Part shown: piece after piece, positions 1 to 8,092 of the stretch
How the letters are laid out: the number at the start of each line of letters is the position of its first letter
Position numbering within the stretch: position 1 is the first letter of the stretch
Origin: Hyphomonadaceae bacterium
Lineage (GTDB): Bacteria > Pseudomonadota > Alphaproteobacteria > Caulobacterales > Hyphomonadaceae
NCBI GenBank assembly: GCA_027485145.1
Contig: JAIXRO010000016.1
Location: 1-44,450 of the forward strand
Length of the DNA: 44,450 nt
Direction of reading: 5' to 3'
Translations under genes and position numbers: made by a program
Notes under the pieces: model-generated
What the model saw: only the letters and a program-made list of their open reading frames with translations
Database searches by the model: none
Told to the model about the DNA's origin: nothing

Positions 1-36
1 CCGCTGCTGGCAGAACTGAACCGCGAAACGGCCTGA
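1..36 (+). CDS. C-terminal end of an upstream gene (partial)
   Basis: Eleven sense codons in one open frame (PLLAELNRETA) run into a TGA at 34-36. The stop overlaps the Shine-Dalgarno of the next gene (GAAGGAGG at 35-42), the normal arrangement for two genes of one operon. Too little is visible to name the product; the assignment rests only on frame, amino-acid composition and position, and it could be chance. Confidence 0.4.
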   Translation, partial: PLLAELNRETA

Positions 37-50
37 AGGAGGACCTGACC

Positions 51-941
51 ATGCCCGGATTGCAACACCTGCCCGCCGGCGCCAGCCGCGAGGATGTGCT
101 GAAGGTTCTCGCCGAGGATGCGGCGGTGATCATCGACGGACTTATGTCGCCGGACTTGCTGAGCCGTGTACGGACGGAAATCATGCCTTATGTCGAGGCG
201 ACACCCACCGGACGGGATGATTTCACCGGTCGTCTGACGACGCGCACCGGCGCGCTGGTCGCCCGCTCACCTGCCTGCCGGGAACTCGTGATGGACAAGC
301 TGATCAACGCGGCCACCGGCGCCTTCCTGGCGCCCTTCTGCGACCGCTACCAGCTGCACCTGACGCAGGTGATCCGCATCCAGCCCGGCCAGAAGGCGCA
401 GGTGCTGCACCGCGACCGCCTCGCCTGGGGCGGTTATCTCCAGAGGTCCATTGAGCCACAACTCAACATGATCTGGGCTGTGAGCGACTTCACAAAGGAG
501 AATGGCGCGACGCGCGTGGTGCCCGGCAGTCATCTCTGGGAGGACGGTCGCGGCGCCCACGAAGACGAGATCACCTATGCCGAGATGAAGGCGGGCTCGG
601 TCATCCTCTATACCGGCTCGGTCATTCATTCCGGCGGCGCGAACATCTCGGCCGCTGACCGGGTCGGTATCAACATCACCTATTCGCTCGGCTGGCTGCG
701 CCAGGAGGAGAACCAGTATCTCTCCTGCCCGCCTGAGATCGCGGCGAGTTTGCCGGCGGACCTGCAGCGCCTCATCGGCTATTCGATGGGCAGCTACGCC
801 CTCGGCTATTTCAGCCCGCCGCTGGCCCCCGGCATGGGCCCGGAAATCGTGCCGCCGGAAACGCTGTTCACGGGCGAAGTGAAGGGCTGGGGCGACGATC
901 TGTATGCGAAGGTTTCGGAGCGGGCCGCGCTCAAGGCCTGA
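51..941 (+). CDS. phytanoyl-CoA dioxygenase (PhyH) family oxygenase
   Basis: A 296-residue Fe(II)/2-oxoglutarate-dependent oxygenase of the PhyH family, which hydroxylates an unactivated carbon of a small substrate or acyl-CoA in the cytoplasm. The facial triad is visible as H120-x-D122 and the distal H193 (VIHSGG), with R204 in the usual 2-oxoglutarate carboxylate position and the family signature GATRVVPGSH at 152-161. The length is normal for the family. An excellent GAAGGAGG lies 8 bases before the ATG. The substrate cannot be read from sequence; PhyH relatives include phytanoyl-CoA hydroxylase and ectoine hydroxylase, and neither is specifically supported. It probably shares an operon with the gene ending at 36. 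Confidence 0.85.
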   Translation: MPGLQHLPAGASREDVLKVLAEDAAVIIDGLMSPDLLSRVRTEIMPYVEATPTGRDDFTGRLTTRTGALVARSPACRELVMDKLINAATGAFLAPFCDRYQLHLTQVIRIQPGQKAQVLHRDRLAWGGYLQRSIEPQLNMIWAVSDFTKENGATRVVPGSHLWEDGRGAHEDEITYAEMKAGSVILYTGSVIHSGGANISAADRVGINITYSLGWLRQEENQYLSCPPEIAASLPADLQRLIGYSMGSYALGYFSPPLAPGMGPEIVPPETLFTGEVKGWGDDLYAKVSERAALKA

Positions 942-1069
942 CCCCGGCGGTGCCTGAGACGATGGCATGTTCCTGTGCTCTTCGCACGCTAACAGGTAGA
1001 AAACAGCCGAAAACGAGATAGGGTGGGCGCTCACGCCAACGTGATCGAAATCAACTCAACGAGGATCCG

Positions 1070-1849
1070 ATGAAGCTCCAACACGCGTTTGCCGCCATTA
1101 CCCTCGCCGGTCTCGTGTCGGGCTGCGCGCCCAAGGCCGACGAGGTGGCGGCTGTAGCTGAAGAGGCGGCGCCGGCCGTCGAAGCCTGCGCCGATGACGG
1201 CCCGCGTTTTGCCGGCACGGGGCTCTGCATCGGCCGGTCAGCCAACTATATCGATCCGGCCCGCCTTGCGCCGAGCGAAGGGCTTCCCGAGGGCTGCACA
1301 TGGGAAATGAACGAGACGATGCTGCCGGGCGACGAGGCGCTGCTGTACCAGGCGCTGTCCTGCAACGGCAAGAAGACCGAGTTCGACTTCCGCGGCGGCG
1401 CCCATACGGCAACCCTCGGCGTGAAACAGTCCGGCTTCTACGAAACCGTGCCGGAAGACCATGAGCCCGTCCGGATCGTCTCGCTGTTCGAAGTGACGGA
1501 CGCAAAGGCCCGGATCCTCGATTTCGCGCGCGAAGGCATCGAGAACGCCGAAGAAGCCGCCGCCTGCGAAGTTCGCCCCGTCGGCGAAGGCGCGCCGGAT
1601 GACGCCTTCGTGGTTGATGCCAGCGCGGCGTACAAGACCAAGATGGGCCTGACGGAAGGCCCGGAGCTTGGCGACGGATACGGTGCGTGCGGGCCTTATG
1701 GCTATCTGTCGGATGCCAACCAGTATTGGCGCATCACGGGCGGCTACGCCTTCTTCTTTGACCTCGGCCAGGACACGCCCGACTTCAATCCGGACTCGCT
1801 GACCGTGATGAAGAAGGGCGAAGACGGAAACTGGAACGCCGTTCCTTGA
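1070..1849 (+). CDS. hypothetical lipoprotein
   Basis: A 259-residue protein of unknown function. The N-terminus is a lipoprotein signal with lipobox LVSGC, so C19 would be lipidated after cleavage by signal peptidase II. An Ala/Glu-rich linker (about 22-40) precedes a globular part containing six further cysteines (for example in CADD, GLCIG, GCTWE, LSCNG, ACEV and GACG), which suggests periplasmic disulfides. I recognise no domain. Upstream, GAGGATCCG gives a plausible ribosome site. It stands alone: 128 bases separate it from the dioxygenase, and a strong hairpin follows it, so it is likely monocistronic. Confidence 0.75.
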   Translation: MKLQHAFAAITLAGLVSGCAPKADEVAAVAEEAAPAVEACADDGPRFAGTGLCIGRSANYIDPARLAPSEGLPEGCTWEMNETMLPGDEALLYQALSCNGKKTEFDFRGGAHTATLGVKQSGFYETVPEDHEPVRIVSLFEVTDAKARILDFAREGIENAEEAAACEVRPVGEGAPDDAFVVDASAAYKTKMGLTEGPELGDGYGACGPYGYLSDANQYWRITGGYAFFFDLGQDTPDFNPDSLTVMKKGEDGNWNAVP

Positions 1850-1896
1850 TCTGAGGCGATACAGGGCCGCCAGTTCAGGCGCGCGGCATCAACGAA

Positions 1897-1927
1897 AACG
1901 CCCCGATCCGAACCGGACCGGGGCGTT
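1897..1927. terminator. bidirectional rho-independent terminator
   Basis: Arms AACGCCCCGATCCG (1897-1910) and CGGACCGGGGCGTT (1914-1927) pair over 14 positions with one G-T/A-C type mismatch and an AAC loop. ATCTTTT follows on the + side, and the - side also exits into T-rich sequence (GTTTTCGTT). It lies between convergent genes ending at 1849 and 1965, so it probably serves both. Confidence 0.8.
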
Positions 1928-1964
1928 ATCTTTTCAACGGAAGCCCGGCTGCCGGGCGCCGGAC

Positions 1965-3266
1965 TTATTTGCGCCAGATGGCGGCGAGCGACGGGTCTTC
2001 GACGCCGCCTTCGTACTTGCGCAGCTCGTTCCGGCCGACGACCATGTGGTGGACTTCGTCCGGACCGTCCGCGAGGCGCAGGGTGCGCTGGCTGGCATAC
2101 ATGCGGGCGAGCGGCGTCCATTGCGACACGCCGGTCGCGCCGTGGATCTGGATCGCATCGTCGATGATCTTGCAGACGCGCTCCGGCACCATGGCTTTCA
2201 CCATCGAGATCCAGACGCGGGCTTCCTTGTTGCCGAGGACGTCCATCGCCTTGGCGGCCTTCAGAACCATCATGCGCATCGCTTCGATCTCGATCCGGGC
2301 GCGGCTGATGATCTCGGTATTGCCGCCGAGTTTCGCCAGCGGCTTGCCGAAGGCTTCGCGCGACAGGCCGCGGATGCACATCAGGTCAAGCGCGCGTTCG
2401 GCCTGGCCGATGGAGCGCATGCAGTGGTGGATACGGCCCGGGCCGAGGCGGAGCTGCGAAATCTCGAAGCCGCGGCCTTCGCCGAGCAGCATGTTTTCCT
2501 TCGGTACGCGGACGTTCTCGAAGCGCAGGTGCATGTGGCCGTGCGGCGCGTCCGGCTCGCCGAACACGTGCATCGGACCGACGATCGTCACGCCCGGGTG
2601 CGGCAGCGGCACGAGGACCTGGGACTGCTGGCGGTTGACGTCCGGGCCATTGTTCGAGCGGCACATGACGATCATGATCCGGCAGCGCGGATCGCCGGCA
2701 CCGGAGGCATAGTACTTCTCGCCGTTCAGCACGTATTCGTCGCCGACCAGTTCGCACTTCATCGAGACGTTCTTGGCGTCCGACGAGGCCATGTGCGGCT
2801 CGGTCATCACATAGGCGGAGCGGATCTTGCCTTCGAGCAGCGGCTTCAGCCACATCTCCTTCTGGGCGGGCGTCCCGACGCGCTCGAGCACTTCCATGTT
2901 GCCAGTATCCGGCGCCGAGCAGTTCATCGTTTCCGATGCCATCGGGTTCTTGCCGAGTTCGGCGGCGATATAGGCATAGTCGAGGTTCGACAGGCCTTCG
3001 CCGGTTTCGGCGTCCGGCAGGAAGAAGTTCCAGAGACCCTGCTTCTTGGCTTCGTCCTTGGCTTTCTCGAGGCACTCGAGCTGGCCCGGGGCGTAGGTCC
3101 AGATGTTCGGATTGCCCTCGCCGAGGCGGTGGAACTCCACGCTCATCGGGTTGACGGTTTCGGCGATGAACTTCTTGACGTGTTCGAACAGCGGCCGGAC
3201 GGCCTCCGACATCCGGAGATCGTTCAGTTCGGCATATTCGTCACCGGTGCGTTGTGTATCAGGCAT
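1965..3266 (-). CDS. acyl-CoA dehydrogenase, ACAD10/11 type
   Basis: A 433-residue FAD-dependent acyl-CoA dehydrogenase. The FAD/substrate motif reads YVMTEPHMASSDAKNV, and the middle block EGRGFEISQLRLGPGRIHHC closely resembles mammalian ACAD10/ACAD11, as does the C-terminal LRLADGPDEVHH. In that subfamily the enzyme acts with a kinase domain on 4-hydroxyacyl-CoAs or long-chain acyl-CoAs; here only the dehydrogenase part is present. The frame is open further upstream to 3470, but the extension overlaps the divergent permease promoter and gene start. The ATG at 3266 has GGGAGAGGAA about 8 bases upstream, so I chose it. A phosphotransferase of the partner type lies at 30375-31394, unlinked. 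Confidence 0.9.
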   Translation of the reverse strand: MPDTQRTGDEYAELNDLRMSEAVRPLFEHVKKFIAETVNPMSVEFHRLGEGNPNIWTYAPGQLECLEKAKDEAKKQGLWNFFLPDAETGEGLSNLDYAYIAAELGKNPMASETMNCSAPDTGNMEVLERVGTPAQKEMWLKPLLEGKIRSAYVMTEPHMASSDAKNVSMKCELVGDEYVLNGEKYYASGAGDPRCRIMIVMCRSNNGPDVNRQQSQVLVPLPHPGVTIVGPMHVFGEPDAPHGHMHLRFENVRVPKENMLLGEGRGFEISQLRLGPGRIHHCMRSIGQAERALDLMCIRGLSREAFGKPLAKLGGNTEIISRARIEIEAMRMMVLKAAKAMDVLGNKEARVWISMVKAMVPERVCKIIDDAIQIHGATGVSQWTPLARMYASQRTLRLADGPDEVHHMVVGRNELRKYEGGVEDPSLAAIWRK

Positions 3267-3396
3267 GGGTCTGGTTCCTCTCCCAAAGTTTCGATTTTCT
3301 GCTTGTCTTGACAGGCAGCGTAACTGACGCGCCGGGGGGCGCGCAATTTCTTTCTGGCGCTCGCGCCGGCGGCCGGACTCGGCTAGAGCCCGCCGC

Positions 3397-4155
3397 ATGA
3401 GCCCCGTTTCGGCCCTTGTGATCCTTGTCACCGTGCTGGTGACCGCCTTCATTTCCGGCATCTTCGGCATGGCCGGCGGGCTGATCCTGATGGGCGTGCT
3501 GGCCGCCCTGCTTCCTGTGGCGACCGCGATGGTGGTCCACGGCGTGGTCCAGATGGTCTCGAACGGCTACCGGGCCTTCCTCTGGCGCAAGTACATCGAC
3601 TGGCGGGTGTTCCGGCGCTACGCGCTCGGCTCGCTGGCCGCGTTCGGCCTGCTGATGCTGGTGGCCTGGCGCCCCGAGGCGCGCGCCGTCTACCTGCTGC
3701 TGGCCCTCACCTCGATGCTCGTCTGGCTGCCGAGGGGCTGGCTCAGCCTGGACATACTCAAGCGAGGCCAGGCGGAACTTGCGGGTTTTGCCGTGCAGGC
3801 CCTGAATACGCTGGGCGGTGTCGCGGGACCCTTGCTGGACATCTTTTTCGTTGCGACCCCCATGGACCGGCGCGCGATTGTCGCCACCAAGGCGGTAACG
3901 CAGGTGCTCGCCCACCTTGTGAAGATCGGCTTCTGGAGCCTGCCGCTGATCGCGGCTGCCGGGGCCGGCGGCGCTCCGGTTGTCTGGCCGCCCCTCTGGT
4001 TTTTTGCCCTGGCGATTCCGCTGTCGATGGTCGGCACCACCTTCGGCGGCAAGCTGCTCGAGCGCATGAGCGATGTCGATTTCAAGCGGGCGATGAAATG
4101 GCTGGTCACCGCCATTGGCGCGGCGATGCTGCTGAAGGCGGCGGGCTGGCTTTAG
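3397..4155 (+). CDS. TSUP family (TauE/SafE) membrane permease
   Basis: A 252-residue integral inner-membrane protein with about seven to eight hydrophobic segments, beginning with a TM at residues 1-33 containing the FISGIFGMAGG motif typical of the TauE/SafE (TSUP) family. Family members export sulfite, sulfoacetate or other small organic anions; the substrate here is unknown. A second family-like repeat is in the C-terminal half (GTTFGGKLLERMSD). No clear Shine-Dalgarno is visible before the ATG. It is divergent from the acyl-CoA dehydrogenase and followed by a LysR gene 120 bases downstream on the same strand, which may or may not regulate it. Confidence 0.85.
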   Translation: MSPVSALVILVTVLVTAFISGIFGMAGGLILMGVLAALLPVATAMVVHGVVQMVSNGYRAFLWRKYIDWRVFRRYALGSLAAFGLLMLVAWRPEARAVYLLLALTSMLVWLPRGWLSLDILKRGQAELAGFAVQALNTLGGVAGPLLDIFFVATPMDRRAIVATKAVTQVLAHLVKIGFWSLPLIAAAGAGGAPVVWPPLWFFALAIPLSMVGTTFGGKLLERMSDVDFKRAMKWLVTAIGAAMLLKAAGWL

Positions 4156-4243
4156 CACGGCAGGCATGCGCGTTACTCCACTCCCCGTGCGCCTTATGCC
4201 CCAGTCTCGACTATTCGGCTACTTTATCTTATGAAGAAGCCTC

Positions 4244-4258
4244 ATCACGCCGCGTGAT
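4244..4258. promoter_or_regulatory. perfect palindrome before LysR gene
   Basis: ATCACGC and GCGTGAT form exact 7-base arms around a single central C. The site ends 17 bases before the LysR start, so a protein bound here would block initiation or translation. LysR-family proteins commonly bind interrupted dyads near their own promoter, so autoregulation is a reasonable inference. Chance occurrence cannot be excluded. Confidence 0.4.
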
Positions 4259-4275
4259 AGTAGAGCCAGCCGAGC

Positions 4276-5169
4276 ATGAACCTGCGATCTCTCGATCTGA
4301 ACCTCCTGCCCGTGCTGGAGGCTGTGTATGCGGAGCGCAGCCTGACGCGGGCGAGCGAGACGCTGCACATTACCCAGCCGGCCGTCAGCAACGCGCTCGC
4401 CCGGCTTCGCCTGCATTTCGAGGACCCCCTGTTCGTGCGCGAAGGGCGCGGCGTGAAGCCGACCGCGATGGCCGAAGCGCTGATGCCGGCGGTACGTGAC
4501 GCGCTCGACCGGCTGCGGGCGGGTCTTGAGCCGCGCTCGGAATTCGACCCGGCGCGCTCCACACGGGTGTTCAACATTTCGGCGCGCGATGCCTCGGCCT
4601 ACATGCTGGTGCCGCCGGTGGCGCGGACACTGGAAGCGGTGGCGCCCGGCCTCAGGATCGCCTGGAGCCAGATCGACCGGGCCTCGATCTCGACGGAGCT
4701 CGCCTCGGGGCGGCTCGACCTTGCCATCGATGTGCCGGACCTGCGCGGTGCCAACATGGAACGCGAGGTGCTGTTTGCGACGCCCTATGCCTGCATGCTG
4801 GCGCCGGGTCATCCGCTTGCGGACAAGAAGCTGACGGCGGAGCGGTTCTTCGCGCTGCGCCACATTGCGGTCTCCAGCCGCCGCGAAGGGCGCAGCCTCG
4901 TCGAGGAGATGGCGCGCGCGGCGGGCGGGCGGATCACGCCGGCGCTGCGCTTGCCGAACCACCAGCCCGCCATCGAAGCGGTGCGCCAGACGCAGCTGGC
5001 GCTCGTCGCGCCGCGCCCGATGGCGGAGGCCTCAGGCCTGCTGGTGCGCGACCTGCCGATTGCTGCACCGATGCTGGCGAGCGTGCTCTACTGGCGGCGC
5101 GAGAATTCCGAAGACCCGGCCCTGAGCTGGCTGCGCGGCGTGTTCGGGGAGATTGCCAAGGGGATGTGA
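4276..5169 (+). CDS. LysR-family transcriptional regulator
   Basis: A 297-residue LysR regulator. Residues about 6-65 form the winged helix-turn-helix (SLDLNLLPVLEAVYAERSLT, then SETLHITQPAVSNALARLR), and residues about 95-290 the periplasmic-binding-like effector domain. The opening LRSLDLNLLPVLEAV and the DPLFVREGRGVKPT block are typical of the NodD/NahR/PcpR-like branch, whose members often sense aromatic compounds; the effector here is unknown. The ribosome site is weak. A dyad at 4244-4258 may be its operator. The neighbour upstream on the same strand is a TSUP permease; no divergent target gene is adjacent. Confidence 0.92.
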   Translation: MNLRSLDLNLLPVLEAVYAERSLTRASETLHITQPAVSNALARLRLHFEDPLFVREGRGVKPTAMAEALMPAVRDALDRLRAGLEPRSEFDPARSTRVFNISARDASAYMLVPPVARTLEAVAPGLRIAWSQIDRASISTELASGRLDLAIDVPDLRGANMEREVLFATPYACMLAPGHPLADKKLTAERFFALRHIAVSSRREGRSLVEEMARAAGGRITPALRLPNHQPAIEAVRQTQLALVAPRPMAEASGLLVRDLPIAAPMLASVLYWRRENSEDPALSWLRGVFGEIAKGM

Positions 5170-5191
5170 GGGGACATCCGGGAACGAAAGA

Positions 5192-5324
5192 CCCTCACCT
5201 CCCACATCCTCCGGATGTGGGCCCCTCCTCTCCCATTTCATGGGAGAGGGGTTGGCGCGCGCCACTGACCCCTCTCCCTCTGGGAGAGGAGGGACCCGCC
5301 GCCGAAGGCGGTGGGAGGTGAGGG
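5192..5324. repeat. compound palindromic intergenic repeat element
   Basis: An exact 14-base terminal inverted repeat (CCCTCACCTCCCAC at 5192-5205 and its complement at 5311-5324) encloses four smaller hairpins, each with a three-base loop: 5202-5220 (8-bp stem), 5227-5249 (10-bp stem), 5271-5289 (8-bp stem) and 5299-5311 (5-bp stem). It fills the whole gap between the convergent LysR and antiporter genes. The structure resembles REP/BIME or small MITE-like elements that are dispersed in many genomes. Only one copy is in this window, so repetition is inferred. Confidence 0.7.
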
Positions 5325-5331
5325 CCTTGCC

Positions 5332-7080
5332 TCACGCCTTGCGGTATTCCTCGTCCCTCGCCTGAGCGATCCGGTCACGGACGGTTTCGGTGTCGTAGCC
5401 GAAGACTTCGAGCGCGAACTGCACCATCTGCAGGCCGGACTCGATCGCCTCCGGCACGACATGATCAGCGCCCGCTTCGGTGAGGCGGGCCATGTGTTCG
5501 CCGTCATGCGCGCGGGCGAGCACGGTAAGATCCGGGCGGATGGCGAGGGCGGCGCGCACCATCGCTTCGGCGCGTTCGGGATCGTCCACCGTGACGATCA
5601 GCATCGCCGCCCGCTCGATGCCGGTGGCGTTGAGGAACTCGGCGCGCGCAGCGTCGCCGACATAGGCGTGCAGGCCGTCCTTGCGGGCGATGCGGATCTT
5701 TTCCGGCTCCCGGTCGAGCGCCAGGATGGCGGCTTCTTCCTCGGCGAGCAGGCGCGCGATGGACTGGCCGACGCGGCCATAGCCAGCAAGAATGACGTGG
5801 CCGGTGAGGTGTTCCAGATCCATCTGCTGCGGCAGGCCGCCTTCGCCGCCGCGGCGGGTGGCAAGGTGGCGGCCAAGCTGGCCGAGCAGCGGCGTGAGCA
5901 ACATCGAAAGGCCGGCCACCGCGGAGGCAAAGACGGCGGGCGCCTCGGGCATGGCGTCCGCCGCCCGTGCAGCGGTCAGGATCACGAAGGCGAACTCGCC
6001 GGCCGGCGCCAGCAACAGGGCCGCTTCGAGCGACAGTGGATGATTGCCCGCGAAGAGCCGGCAGGCCGCGTAGGCGATGGCGACCTTGACCGCAACAAGG
6101 GCGGCGAGCGCGAGCAGGATCCAGCCGAACTGCGCAGCGATGACGGGCAGATCGAGGCTCATGCCGACGGTCATGAAGAAGAGGCCGAGGAGCAGGCCTT
6201 TGAAGGGTTCAAGGTCCACTTCGGTCTGGTGCTTGAACTCGGTTTCGCCGACGAGCAGCCCGGCGAGGAAGGCGCCGAGCGCGAGGGAGAGGCCAGCGCT
6301 GTAGGTGATCGCGGCGGCGCCCACCACGGTGAGCAGCGTCAGCGCCATGAGAAAGTCCCGGCCCCCGCTGGCAGCGGCGAGGCGGAACACGCTGCCGAGC
6401 AGGTAGTTGCCGATCGCCCAGATGATGACGAGGGCGATGAAGCCGCGCACGAGCGCATCGAGCAGGACGCCCGCCATATGCGCATCGGTCTTGAGGGCGG
6501 CGAAACCGACGAAGATCAGGATCGGCGCAACCAGGATATCCTGGAACAGGAGCACGCCGAGCGCCGCGCGCCCGACCGGTTGGGCGGCCCGCTTTTCCTC
6601 GACGAGGAGCTGCATGACGATGGCGGTGGACGAGAGCGCGAGGGCGAAGCCGAGGATCATCGCGACGGGCAGGTCGAGGCCGAACGCGACGGCGACACCG
6701 GCGATGGCGATGGCGCTGAGCGCGGACTGCAAGCCTCCGGCGCCGAGCACGACGCGGCGCAGGGCCCAGAGCTTCTCGAACGAGAACTCCACGCCGAGCA
6801 GGAACAGAAGGAACAGCACGCCAAGCTCGGCAAAGGGCAGCGCCGCTTCGGCCGAGGAGATCGAGAAGAATTGCAGCACCGGGTAGTCCTGCGCGAGACG
6901 CCCGAGTGCGAACGGACCGAGCGCGAGGCCCGCGAGGATGAAGCCGATGACGGCCGGCACTTTCATCCAGCGCATGGCGGGCACGAGGATGCCCGCGGCG
7001 ATGAGGAAGACGAGCAGGTCCTTGATCAGCGTCGGGCTGGGGCCGTGACCGGCGGCGGTGTTCTCGATGATCTGTTCCAT
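5332..7080 (-). CDS. Kef-type K+/H+ antiporter (CPA2 family) with RCK domain
   Basis: A 582-residue monovalent cation:proton antiporter-2. The N-terminal about 390 residues are a multi-pass Na+/H+-exchanger domain with about 12 hydrophobic segments. A cytoplasmic RCK/TrkA-N Rossmann domain follows, with the nucleotide motif HVILAGYGRVGQSIARLL and the acidic DREPEK at the end of strand two. KefB/KefC proteins mediate K+ efflux gated by NAD(H) or glutathione adducts. The frame extends to 7119, but the ATG at 7080 has GGGAGG 7 bases upstream and gives MEQIIENTAAG, a more usual start. It is slightly shorter than E. coli KefC (620), and no separate KefF/KefG ancillary gene is adjacent. Confidence 0.92.
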   Translation of the reverse strand: MEQIIENTAAGHGPSPTLIKDLLVFLIAAGILVPAMRWMKVPAVIGFILAGLALGPFALGRLAQDYPVLQFFSISSAEAALPFAELGVLFLLFLLGVEFSFEKLWALRRVVLGAGGLQSALSAIAIAGVAVAFGLDLPVAMILGFALALSSTAIVMQLLVEEKRAAQPVGRAALGVLLFQDILVAPILIFVGFAALKTDAHMAGVLLDALVRGFIALVIIWAIGNYLLGSVFRLAAASGGRDFLMALTLLTVVGAAAITYSAGLSLALGAFLAGLLVGETEFKHQTEVDLEPFKGLLLGLFFMTVGMSLDLPVIAAQFGWILLALAALVAVKVAIAYAACRLFAGNHPLSLEAALLLAPAGEFAFVILTAARAADAMPEAPAVFASAVAGLSMLLTPLLGQLGRHLATRRGGEGGLPQQMDLEHLTGHVILAGYGRVGQSIARLLAEEEAAILALDREPEKIRIARKDGLHAYVGDAARAEFLNATGIERAAMLIVTVDDPERAEAMVRAALAIRPDLTVLARAHDGEHMARLTEAGADHVVPEAIESGLQMVQFALEVFGYDTETVRDRIAQARDEEYRKA

Positions 7081-7246
7081 GCCCGCCTCCCTTCGTCTGC
7101 CGATTCGCGACCGTTGCAATTGTGACAGTCACCCTAGGCGACGGAGGATTCGCCTGTCAGCCCCTCATGCTGCGATGCGTGCGGCTAATTTCATCTGCGG
7201 TCTGATATCCATCAGGACGAGGATCGATGCGGTCATGGCGCAGGCG

Positions 7247-7474
7247 TCAGGGACCCGGGTTGTTGACGACATCAAAGTCCAGCAGGTCGCCGGGCTTGCA
7301 GTCGAGCGCCTCGCAGAGCTTGGCGAGCGTTTCGAACCGCACGCCCTTGACCTTGCCGGAGCGGATCAGGGAGAGGTTTGCCTCGGTGATGCCGATGGCG
7401 GCGGCGAGATCCTTCGCCTTCATCTTGCGGCGGGCGAGCATCACGTCCAGCGTGACGATGATATCCCGTGGCAT
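7247..7474 (-). CDS. small XRE-family regulator (YozG-like)
   Basis: A 75-residue helix-turn-helix protein. Recognition features are MKAKDLAAAIGITEANLSLIRSG (given here in short: DLAAAIGIT then ANLSLIRSG) and the closing ALDCKPGDLLDF, typical of the YozG/XRE type that sits beside DUF2975 genes. Its ATG shares one base with the TGA of the DUF2975 gene (TGATG at 7472-7476), so it is translationally coupled to it. I infer that it regulates this operon through the palindrome at 8029-8055, and that the membrane protein may modulate it. No further target is identifiable. Confidence 0.85.
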   Translation of the reverse strand: MPRDIIVTLDVMLARRKMKAKDLAAAIGITEANLSLIRSGKVKGVRFETLAKLCEALDCKPGDLLDFDVVNNPGP

Positions 7475-7992
7475 CAGATGATCTGATCACTGTCGGTCTT
7501 GATCCGCAGGCCTTCGGCGAAGACATGGCTGAGGCCGAGGATGGCGGCCCCCATCGCGGCCGTGCCGAGGGCGAGGTCGTTGACGTCCCAGATGAAGCCG
7601 CGGCCATCGCCGTTGGTCCAGCTGAGGACGGTGGGCACGATCAGGGCGCTGGCGGCCGCGGCCCAGATGAGGCCGCTGCCGGCGCTGCGCAGGGACTTGA
7701 GATTGCGCGGCGTGAAGACTTCGCCCTCGCCCGTGCGGCTGAAGAGGCCGGCGAAATCGCCCAGTACGCCAATGAAGATCAGCGTGGGCGTGTTGACGAG
7801 CAGCGCAAGGAGGAAGGCCTGCAGCACCTCTTTCCAGTTTTCCTGCGTCACCACCGTTGCGCCGACCTTGCCGGCAATGTCGGCAAGCACCGAGCCGAGC
7901 ATCATCAGGAGAACAACGATGGCGGCCACCGCGAGCCAGGATGTGTCGCGCAAGGCGGCCGCTGAGGTTTCGGGCGTTTCAGTGCGGGCCAT
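7474..7992 (-). CDS. DUF2975 family membrane protein
   Basis: A 172-residue integral membrane protein with four hydrophobic segments at about 17-40, 57-80, 108-124 and 139-157. It matches the DUF2975 pattern of four TM helices followed immediately by a small XRE gene. The function of DUF2975 is not established. The ribosome site GGGAG lies about 11 bases before the ATG. Its stop overlaps the start of the XRE gene by one base. In the pair the membrane protein could act as an anti-regulator or sensor; that is inference from conserved linkage only. Confidence 0.8.
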   Translation of the reverse strand: MARTETPETSAAALRDTSWLAVAAIVVLLMMLGSVLADIAGKVGATVVTQENWKEVLQAFLLALLVNTPTLIFIGVLGDFAGLFSRTGEGEVFTPRNLKSLRSAGSGLIWAAAASALIVPTVLSWTNGDGRGFIWDVNDLALGTAAMGAAILGLSHVFAEGLRIKTDSDQII

Positions 7993-8028
7993 GCGATCGG
8001 TCTCCCATTTCCGGGCCCTGCATAGCTC

Positions 8029-8055
8029 AAAAATTATTGCCTGACAATAATTTTT
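8029..8055 (-). promoter_or_regulatory. 11-bp-arm palindromic operator and promoter of DUF2975-XRE operon
   Basis: Exact 11-base arms AAAAATTATTG (8029-8039) and CAATAATTTTT (8045-8055) flank CCTGA. On the minus strand TTGTCA (8047-8042) can serve as a -35 box, with TATGCA 17 bases further on as a weak -10, so a bound repressor would occlude RNA polymerase. The stem is nearly all A/T, in sharp contrast to the GC-rich surroundings. The likeliest ligand is the XRE protein encoded at 7247-7474. Confidence 0.55.
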
Positions 8056-8092
8056 TATCGTCTGAGCGCAGTTCCCGCCTGTCTCCCCGAGA

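Noticed and set aside
5311-7125. A 604-codon open frame on the + strand, antisense to the Kef-type antiporter
   Set aside because: Its composition is typical of a GC-rich shadow frame (Arg, Glu, Gly, His-rich, no domain). The minus-strand product has a complete antiporter plus RCK architecture.
8029-8055. The AT-rich palindrome as a terminator of the crotonase gene
   Set aside because: The stem has almost no G-C pairs, so it would be unstable as RNA. Its position over the DUF2975 promoter favours an operator.
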